Part shown: positions 44,807 through 50,822 of the stretch, in pieces
Layout: every line of letters starts with the position of its first letter
How positions within the stretch are numbered: position 1 is the first letter of the stretch
NCBI GenBank assembly: GCA_022511075.1
Contig: JAFLSE010000018.1
Location: 1-50,822, forward strand
Length of the DNA: 50,822 nucleotides
Origin: Prevotella sp.
GTDB taxonomy: Bacteria; Bacteroidota; Bacteroidia; Bacteroidales; Bacteroidaceae
Reading direction: 5' to 3'
Translations under genes and position numbers: made by a program
The notes under the pieces: model-generated
Seen by the model: the letters and a program-made list of their open reading frames with translations, nothing else
The model's database searches: none
Told to the model about the DNA's origin: nothing

Positions 44807-45748
44807 TTATCTACCCAATGCTGCATTATATGCATCTGCACTTAAGTAGAGATAAGACGGAACACTTGTAATGTAAACTCCTTCGTCTACCATTCTTACA
44901 TACAACGATTTTGCAGGGAAAGTAACTATACCAGCTGCTTCATCATAAACGCCCAATGGATAGGTGTTTGTGTCTGTAATGACCTGACCACCACTTGACA
45001 GGTTGCCAACAACTGTTCCTGTACTGAAAGCTCCATAACCCCAGTCCATACCCATTTCAACAGGCTGAAGAGTAGCACCTGCTGGCGTTACATCTATAAC
45101 GAACTGATGCTCTTTCTCATCGCAATCTCCTTCGTCATTATAAACATAGCCAACATAACCGATACCGTCAAAGTCTGTTGCAACGTGTGAATACGGACCA
45201 TTGAAGCGGAAACGAACACCTGTTTCTGTTTCAATCTTTTCAATCTCTACAACATAAGGAATAGACGCGTCTACTCCAAATAGAGAAGCTACGATACCAT
45301 CAACCCAGTAACCTGTGCCGATGTTTGTCCATACAAAGTCTCGAGTGATGGTAAATGTTAGGCTGCCATTGCCATATACAGTGGCAGATTCTGGAGCTAC
45401 ACTAATTGTGAGTTTTTCCGTGGTTCCACCCTTAATGTTGAAAGGAACGTTCACAAATTTCTTTTCTTCACCAGCATCAAAACTGACTGATGTTGGTACC
45501 TGGAAATTGCTGTTATCTCCAATCAGACTGATAGATTCCGCAGTATCAAAATTAGTACGTTGCAAAGTAAAAGTCAGCACCTGCTCGTCTTCCGCAGCAT
45601 ATGTCAGCGTCGTAGCAACTGCATTAATGAATGCTCCTGGATCTTGTTCACCCGGTCCTTCATAGTCAAAGGAATCTGTACAGGAAACAAATGTCACAGC
45701 CAGCAGGCTTGCAAGTGAAGCATATGCAAATTTTATTATATTCTTCAT
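44807..45748 (-). CDS. Surface lipoprotein with Calx-beta-like domain
   Basis: 313 residues. A lipoprotein signal peptide ends at FVSC (Cys23), and the next residues are TDSFDYEGPGEQ, a flexible Asp/Gly/Glu stretch typical of surface-exposed Bacteroidetes lipoproteins. Residues about 45-135 resemble a Calx-beta module (LTFTLQRTNFDTAESISL, then an FVNVPFNI strand), followed by a beta-rich second half. It is the third gene after susC and susD, a position typical of SusE-like glycan-binding proteins. Ligand unknown. I do not see enzymatic motifs. Confidence 0.6.
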   Translation of the reverse strand: MKNIIKFAYASLASLLAVTFVSCTDSFDYEGPGEQDPGAFINAVATTLTYAAEDEQVLTFTLQRTNFDTAESISLIGDNSNFQVPTSVSFDAGEEKKFVNVPFNIKGGTTEKLTISVAPESATVYGNGSLTFTITRDFVWTNIGTGYWVDGIVASLFGVDASIPYVVEIEKIETETGVRFRFNGPYSHVATDFDGIGYVGYVYNDEGDCDEKEHQFVIDVTPAGATLQPVEMGMDWGYGAFSTGTVVGNLSSGGQVITDTNTYPLGVYDEAAGIVTFPAKSLYVRMVDEGVYITSVPSYLYLSADAYNAALGR

Positions 45749-45773
45749 ATTAGCTTAATGTTTTATGTATTAT

Positions 45774-47387
45774 TTATTGTCCAACCCATACCCTATATAC
45801 ATCAGACGGGTCGGGATTGTTCCATCCGTCTACCGCAGGGTTGTTGTTCTTCTCTGTACGCACCATCACAAGGTTCATCCATGCAGGACGAGTGGTGGTG
45901 TTAAAACGAGCTGTAGCCACAAAGTTAGTTCCTTCATATCCACGTGTTACAGGATAGTTCAGACGCTTGATATCAAAGAATGCCTGTCCTTCACCTACAA
46001 GCTCTACACGCTTCTGAAACACAATCTCCTCAATGAGAGCTTCGCCTGTCTTTGTTGTGTTATATTTTGAGTCTCGATATTGGCTCATAAATGCATTTAC
46101 GAGCTGCTGTCCCTGAGTATCATTCTGATGAGCAGCGGCCTCTGCCTCGATGAAGTACATTTCCTCAACACGCATAATAGGATAGGCGGTAGAAGAACCT
46201 GTCATATAGTCATCTGCATCGCCAGAGCCTGGACGGAACTTCACCATTGCCAAGTCAGGATAATTGGCTGCATATGCCCTATTTACATATGACACCTGAT
46301 TAGACAACGGAGAACTACTTGGAGCCTTAAACTCAAGTTTGCGGAAATCGGTGTCACTGATACGGTTGTAAAAGTTCACGTCTGCCACGTTATACAAACC
46401 TGTTCCCACACCACAATAACCAAAGGTTGACTCACTGCTGACATGTGATGTCCAGTTGATGATACCTGTCTGTACCACATCATCCTCAGTAGTCTGCTGA
46501 GCACCCCACATCCATGGGTCGGTCACGTTAAAGCCTGTTGTCGTGTTCAGACACTGTTCCTGTGTCATAGGATCTACATTGGCAGCATTGATAGCCTTAC
46601 GTGCATAATCCTGAGCCTTGGCATAGTCTTCTACCCACATATAAAGACGTGCTTTCAGACCATAGACACAAGCCAAGTCGGGCAGGGTCTTACCATTCGT
46701 GTTTGTCAGGTTGACAATATATTCTTCAGCCTTGTCCAAGTCTGTCTCAATGAAAGTCATCATATCCTTGCGGTTAGCTCGTGGATTGTTGCGAGCCTCG
46801 TCTTGTGTCATCTCTGCCTTTACGATTGGCACGGTAAGACCTGTTACATCGTTGCCGTTGGCATTGACGGCAGAAGTACCGTCGTTAGGTAGGAACTCAT
46901 ACATGCGCGCCATATCAAGATAGAGCATTGCACGGAAGGCATAGCCAGTTCCCAAGTAGCCCAACTGTTCTGTTGTGGCTGTTTCAGGGTCAATGTTGCC
47001 AATCACGTTGTTGGCAGCCAACACAAAACCATAGTAGTAGTTCCAGATAAACTGTCCGAAGATGTAGCCGTCTCCCTGATACTGATTCTGCAACCAATAG
47101 TTCCACTGGTTATAGCTGGTCGTATTTTTGGTAATGTCACTGGCAAAGATGTCACGAATGTGCATCATGGCACCATAGCCAAACGAATAGTGACGTTCAT
47201 CGCTCCACAGGTGATTGAAGTAGGCAGGCTGTGCCATCACCAAAGCCTCGGTGGCTGATGAAGACTGCGAAATCTGCGTACTTGTGGCAACCGATGTTGG
47301 CTCTGTCTCCTCAATACAGCTGTTCAATGTCGTCAGACCGACAGCTGCCATACCGAGGGTGAATATTTTTTTATTCAATTTTTTCAT
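45774..47387 (-). CDS. susD: SusD/RagB family outer-membrane lipoprotein
   Basis: 537 residues, a surface lipoprotein that caps the SusC channel and captures ligand. The signal peptide ends at LNSC with Cys24. TPR-like helices (LGTGYAFRAMLYLDMARMYE, GLKARLYMWVEDYAKAQDYA) and the C-terminal SusD fold (ELVGEGQAFFDIKRL) are present. It directly follows the susC gene (31 nt). The name susD is used for the family; the transported substrate is unknown and not necessarily starch. Confidence 0.95.
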   Translation of the reverse strand: MKKLNKKIFTLGMAAVGLTTLNSCIEETEPTSVATSTQISQSSSATEALVMAQPAYFNHLWSDERHYSFGYGAMMHIRDIFASDITKNTTSYNQWNYWLQNQYQGDGYIFGQFIWNYYYGFVLAANNVIGNIDPETATTEQLGYLGTGYAFRAMLYLDMARMYEFLPNDGTSAVNANGNDVTGLTVPIVKAEMTQDEARNNPRANRKDMMTFIETDLDKAEEYIVNLTNTNGKTLPDLACVYGLKARLYMWVEDYAKAQDYARKAINAANVDPMTQEQCLNTTTGFNVTDPWMWGAQQTTEDDVVQTGIINWTSHVSSESTFGYCGVGTGLYNVADVNFYNRISDTDFRKLEFKAPSSSPLSNQVSYVNRAYAANYPDLAMVKFRPGSGDADDYMTGSSTAYPIMRVEEMYFIEAEAAAHQNDTQGQQLVNAFMSQYRDSKYNTTKTGEALIEEIVFQKRVELVGEGQAFFDIKRLNYPVTRGYEGTNFVATARFNTTTRPAWMNLVMVRTEKNNNPAVDGWNNPDPSDVYRVWVGQ

Positions 47388-47418
47388 ATTGTTGTTATCT
47401 TAAACTATTGCGTAATGT

Positions 47419-50400
47419 TTAGAAAGTAATGTTAATGCCACCAGAGATGGTGCGGATAGAGCTATAGTATTGAGCACCAGATGCACCAGTGATGCTGCGA
47501 CGTGGGTCAAGACCTTGGCGCTTCGACCAAAGCCAAACATTGTCAGCCACACCATAGAGACGAATCTTCTGCACACCAAATCTTGTGGTGACCGATTTCG
47601 GTAAGGTATAGCCTAATGTTATATTCTGCAATGACAGATAAGAGGCATTTGTAATAAATCGGTCAGAAGAACCATTTGAATAAGTATCCTGTGACTGATA
47701 GCGCGGAACATCGGTAGACTGATTCTCTGGTGTCCAAGAATTGAGAATGTCTACGTGCATACCGAAACCACGGGTGTTACCCATCAAGCTTGCATACTCA
47801 CTGTCGTAAACCTTACCACCTAACTGATACTGGAAGTCAACAGACAAATCAAAGCCTTTCCAAGTTACAGATGTACCAAAGCCACCGTATGCGTCAGGCA
47901 TCATATCTCCAATGATATAGTCGTCAGACTCCGTATAGTTGGTAGTCATCACCTCACCAACCTTCTTGCGACGCATTTCGCCAACATAGCTGTCTGGGTC
48001 GTCAATCTTCTTCCAGTTTTTGTCGTAGTATACTTCTTTACCGTTGTCGTCCTTCTCATATACGTTCTTCCACCACATAGACTTACCGCCCAATGCTGCA
48101 TTATACTCGGTGTCGCCTGTTCCTGCGTATGTGTCTTTAGTATATACACCTGCATAACGACGTGTTATATAACTATAGATAGACTTTCCTTCCATATAGA
48201 AATATGAGCTTGAAGAGTAGCCTTTGCCTTGCAAGTTGTCCTGCCATGTCTTACGAGCCTCTGCCAGTGTGGTAAGTTCGTTATGGTTTGAAGTAAAGTT
48301 AGCATAAACATTCCACTTAAGGTCGCGGTTGTTGATAATGTCAGCATGCAAATCGATTTCAATACCACGGTTAATCACGTTACCAACGTTAGCATAGTAA
48401 CCTGTGTAGCCAAATGATGCAGGGAGAGGATACCATGACAACATGTCGCTGGTCTTGTTTGAATAATATTCAATGCTACCATAAACGCGATTCTTCAGTA
48501 CAGCAAAATCAACACCAACATTGAACTTTCCTGCCTTTTCCCATGTAATGTCTGGATTACCCAATGCTGCGGGAACAAGCGAAACAGAGTTGTTTGAGTT
48601 GTTGATATTGTAGTAGTTGATGTAGCGGTATGAACCAATAAGGTCGTTACCGTTCTCACCATACGAAGCCTTCAGTTTCAGTTCGTCAATCCAAGACACA
48701 TTGAAGAACTTCTCCTTGGAAATCATCCAAGCGGCACCAAGCGACCAGAAGTTACCCCAGCGGTTCTCAGGAGCAAAGTGAGAAGAAGCCTCACGAGTGA
48801 ACGAAGCGTGCACAAAATACTTATCGTCAAAGCTATACTGAGCGCGACCTACCCAACGCTCATCGTTGTAGTCACTCCTGCTGGAGCTACCACTACCCAT
48901 AATGACAGCACCTGCCAATTCGTCGTTGAATACAGAGAACATATTCTGCTTCGTAGCATACAGGTCGTAGCCGTAGTTACGGGTATACTCATGAGCCGCC
49001 ATAGCCTCAAGGTTGTGCTGACCGTAAGTTCCACGCCAATTTATGCGCTGCTGGTAGTTGTAGTTCCAGAAACGCTCATGCTCCTTCATCACAATACCGT
49101 TAGTGCTGGCATACTGACCGAAGAACGGATTGGTGACATTTGTATAGCGTCTTTCATGCAGATAGACACTGTTGATAGAAGTGAAAGTGAAACCCAATGG
49201 CAGACGAACTTCAATCGTTCCAGTTGCATTCACGGTATTACCTTCTGTCTGGTTGGTGTCAAGAGCATTCGAAGAAATTGGGTTCGATTGGCTCAGGTAT
49301 GGTCGCCACTGACCATTGATAGAACGGTCACCATAGTCATACAGGTTCTGGCGAGACTTCTCGTCGTAAATGAGGTTGCCATTAGCATCGCGGATATACA
49401 CAGGATAGATAGGTGCGATGTTAATCAACGAGAAGGCATTTCCAGACGATCCTGACTCACCATCATTGCCCAAATAGTTCTGTACATAGTGTGAATAGCT
49501 GCCATTGGCACCAACCTTCAACCATGATTTCAACTGGTAATCAGCCTTTAGACGACCAGTAAATCGTGAGTAGTCTGAAGCTGTGGTGATACCTTCATTA
49601 TCCAGATAGTTGGCAGACAGATAGAAATTAGAACGCTCAGTAGCACCATTTGCACTAACAGTGTATTCCTGACGCAAACCATTCTTGTAAATCTCATCTT
49701 CCCAGCAGTCAGGAGTCAACAAATACTCTTTACCGCCATAAGATACAACACGACCCATAGTGGCATTTGGGTTGAGCTTTCCGTTCTGACCAATCAACTG
49801 CTGACCCTGAGGAACGTTATAAATATTATATCCCAAGGTAAAGTCGCCAGAATTAGCAATCATATTGGCATTTGCCCACTGCCAAGCTTGAGTAGATGAA
49901 TAACCGAGCTGGTCCTGAGCATAGAGATACAGTCCGCTATAGTACTTTTCATAGTATTTTGCAGGACTGGTAATAGTATTGTAGTTAGGCGTAGCCTTCT
50001 GGTTAGAACCCCATTTAGCGTCAAAAGTAATGGTGGCATCTTGACCTTTCTTACCGCTTTTGGTTGTAATAAGGATAACACCATTACCACCACGTGCACC
50101 ATAAAGTGACGTAGAAGCAGCATCCTTCAATACAGTCATTGACTCCACATCGGTAGGGTTGATATCATTCAGCGAACCGTCGTAAGGCGCACCGTCGAGC
50201 ACAATCAGAGGGTCGCTATCGGCATTGATAGAGTTCACACCACGGATACGGATGGACGGCGTACTACCAGGCTGACCAGAAACAGTGTTAATCTGCACAC
50301 CAGCAGCCTTACCTTTCAAGGCATCCACGGCATTAGTAACCTGCACCTTGCCGATTTCGTCAGACTTAACTACAGCAGCAGAACCTGTGAACGATGATTT

Positions 50401-50736
50401 CTTTGCTGTACCGTATGCTACCACGATTACCTCATCAAGAGCACTCTGGTCGCTGGTCAATACGATACGCATGTTTGAACGGGCACTTACTTCAATAGGC
50501 TCCATACCTACATAAGTGACGCGAAGAGTTTTCTTGCCTTCTGGAACAGTCAGCGAGAACTGACCATTTGCGTTGGTAACTGTACCGACATTAGTACCCA
50601 CAACAAGAATTGACGCTCCAATAACGGGTTGGCCATCGTCCTGAGAAATCACGGTACCATTGACTTTAGTTTGGGCGAGCATAGTGCCAAGCGACAGCAG
50701 CATGCAGGCCAAAACCATCATGAGTCTTTTTTTCAT
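47419..50736 (-). CDS. susC: SusC/RagA TonB-linked outer-membrane transporter
   Basis: 1105 residues. After a signal peptide (about 1-21, cleaved near MLAQ), a carboxypeptidase-regulatory-like domain (about 25-100) is followed by the plug domain with EVIVVAYGTAKKSSFTGSA as SusC-specific segment and the beta-barrel ending in the aromatic C-terminus GGINITF. It imports oligomers captured by SusD using TonB energy. It is the first gene of the operon susC-susD-lipoprotein, with a purine-rich AGAGAGAA just before the ATG. No enzyme genes are linked inside the window; upstream sequence may carry them. Confidence 0.96.
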   Translation of the reverse strand: MKKRLMMVLACMLLSLGTMLAQTKVNGTVISQDDGQPVIGASILVVGTNVGTVTNANGQFSLTVPEGKKTLRVTYVGMEPIEVSARSNMRIVLTSDQSALDEVIVVAYGTAKKSSFTGSAAVVKSDEIGKVQVTNAVDALKGKAAGVQINTVSGQPGSTPSIRIRGVNSINADSDPLIVLDGAPYDGSLNDINPTDVESMTVLKDAASTSLYGARGGNGVILITTKSGKKGQDATITFDAKWGSNQKATPNYNTITSPAKYYEKYYSGLYLYAQDQLGYSSTQAWQWANANMIANSGDFTLGYNIYNVPQGQQLIGQNGKLNPNATMGRVVSYGGKEYLLTPDCWEDEIYKNGLRQEYTVSANGATERSNFYLSANYLDNEGITTASDYSRFTGRLKADYQLKSWLKVGANGSYSHYVQNYLGNDGESGSSGNAFSLINIAPIYPVYIRDANGNLIYDEKSRQNLYDYGDRSINGQWRPYLSQSNPISSNALDTNQTEGNTVNATGTIEVRLPLGFTFTSINSVYLHERRYTNVTNPFFGQYASTNGIVMKEHERFWNYNYQQRINWRGTYGQHNLEAMAAHEYTRNYGYDLYATKQNMFSVFNDELAGAVIMGSGSSSRSDYNDERWVGRAQYSFDDKYFVHASFTREASSHFAPENRWGNFWSLGAAWMISKEKFFNVSWIDELKLKASYGENGNDLIGSYRYINYYNINNSNNSVSLVPAALGNPDITWEKAGKFNVGVDFAVLKNRVYGSIEYYSNKTSDMLSWYPLPASFGYTGYYANVGNVINRGIEIDLHADIINNRDLKWNVYANFTSNHNELTTLAEARKTWQDNLQGKGYSSSSYFYMEGKSIYSYITRRYAGVYTKDTYAGTGDTEYNAALGGKSMWWKNVYEKDDNGKEVYYDKNWKKIDDPDSYVGEMRRKKVGEVMTTNYTESDDYIIGDMMPDAYGGFGTSVTWKGFDLSVDFQYQLGGKVYDSEYASLMGNTRGFGMHVDILNSWTPENQSTDVPRYQSQDTYSNGSSDRFITNASYLSLQNITLGYTLPKSVTTRFGVQKIRLYGVADNVWLWSKRQGLDPRRSITGASGAQYYSSIRTISGGINITF

Positions 50737-50822
50737 AAATTCTCTCTTTTTAGTTTTTAAATGATTAATTAATTATTTCTTTTTACCTTTATCCTAACCT
50801 TTGTTGCCTTATACATTATTAT

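Overview
The window looks like a chromosomal segment of a Prevotella-like member of the Bacteroidales. Three things support this: recurrent Bacteroidetes promoters (TTTG or TTG, 19-20 nt, TAnnTTTG), a SusC/SusD outer-membrane pair, and type IX secretion and glycine-lipid genes. Gene order is mostly housekeeping. I see no transposase, integrase cassette, prophage, tRNA, rRNA or CRISPR array. Layout: 98-952 is a minus-strand beta-helix DUF3737-type protein. Then comes an 838-nt gap with a cluster of hairpins. 1791-3432 holds a MalY/PatB C-S lyase and a small Cys-rich C_GCAxxG_C_C protein. 3435-8288 is a minus-strand run: an argF'-type transcarbamylase, an exported helix-hairpin-helix/beta-barrel protein, prmC, recX and a low-molecular-weight phosphatase. 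8459-9032 is an asparagine synthetase gene gutted by an internal deletion. 9356-10525 is an SPFH membrane protein coupled to a small ribbon-helix-helix protein. 10648-13865 is an intact periplasmic GH3 beta-glucosidase behind a second GH3 gene that is truncated at its 5' end and frameshifted by a 14-bp tandem duplication. 13890-20689 is a complete thiamine operon: promoter, TPP riboswitch with a terminator-like hairpin, then thiS-thiE-thiG-thiC-thiF-thiH-second thiE-like-thiD. It makes the thiazole (ThiS/F/G/H) and pyrimidine (ThiC/D) halves and joins them (ThiE). 20697-22842 holds a BASS-type transporter divergent from a HAD-IB phosphatase, followed by a decayed region with a remnant of a second HAD-IB gene and a frameshifted small minus-strand ORF. 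22976-24917 is aroQ, an O-methyltransferase and a XerC/D recombinase in overlapping order. 25056-26918 is an acyltransferase pair resembling glsA/glsB of glycine-lipid synthesis. 26951-31475 is an exported beta-helix protein and an OPT-family transporter. 31501-36984 is bcp, a PorW/SprE-like TPR lipoprotein, a PorX-like response regulator with a PglZ phosphatase domain, and tsaE. 36981-41035 (minus) is trxA and dnaE. 41124-44619 (minus) is two glycosyltransferases and a multi-pass membrane protein. 44742-50736 (minus) is a SusC-SusD-lipoprotein operon closed by a strong terminator. The main surprises are the gene decay (asnB, GH3, HAD-IB and a small ORF), the hairpin cluster at 1100-1460, and a ThiF-like protein without zinc cysteines. 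I did not find a clearly new multi-gene system. The best candidates for under-described modules are the SPFH/RHH pair and the exported beta-helix/OPT pair.
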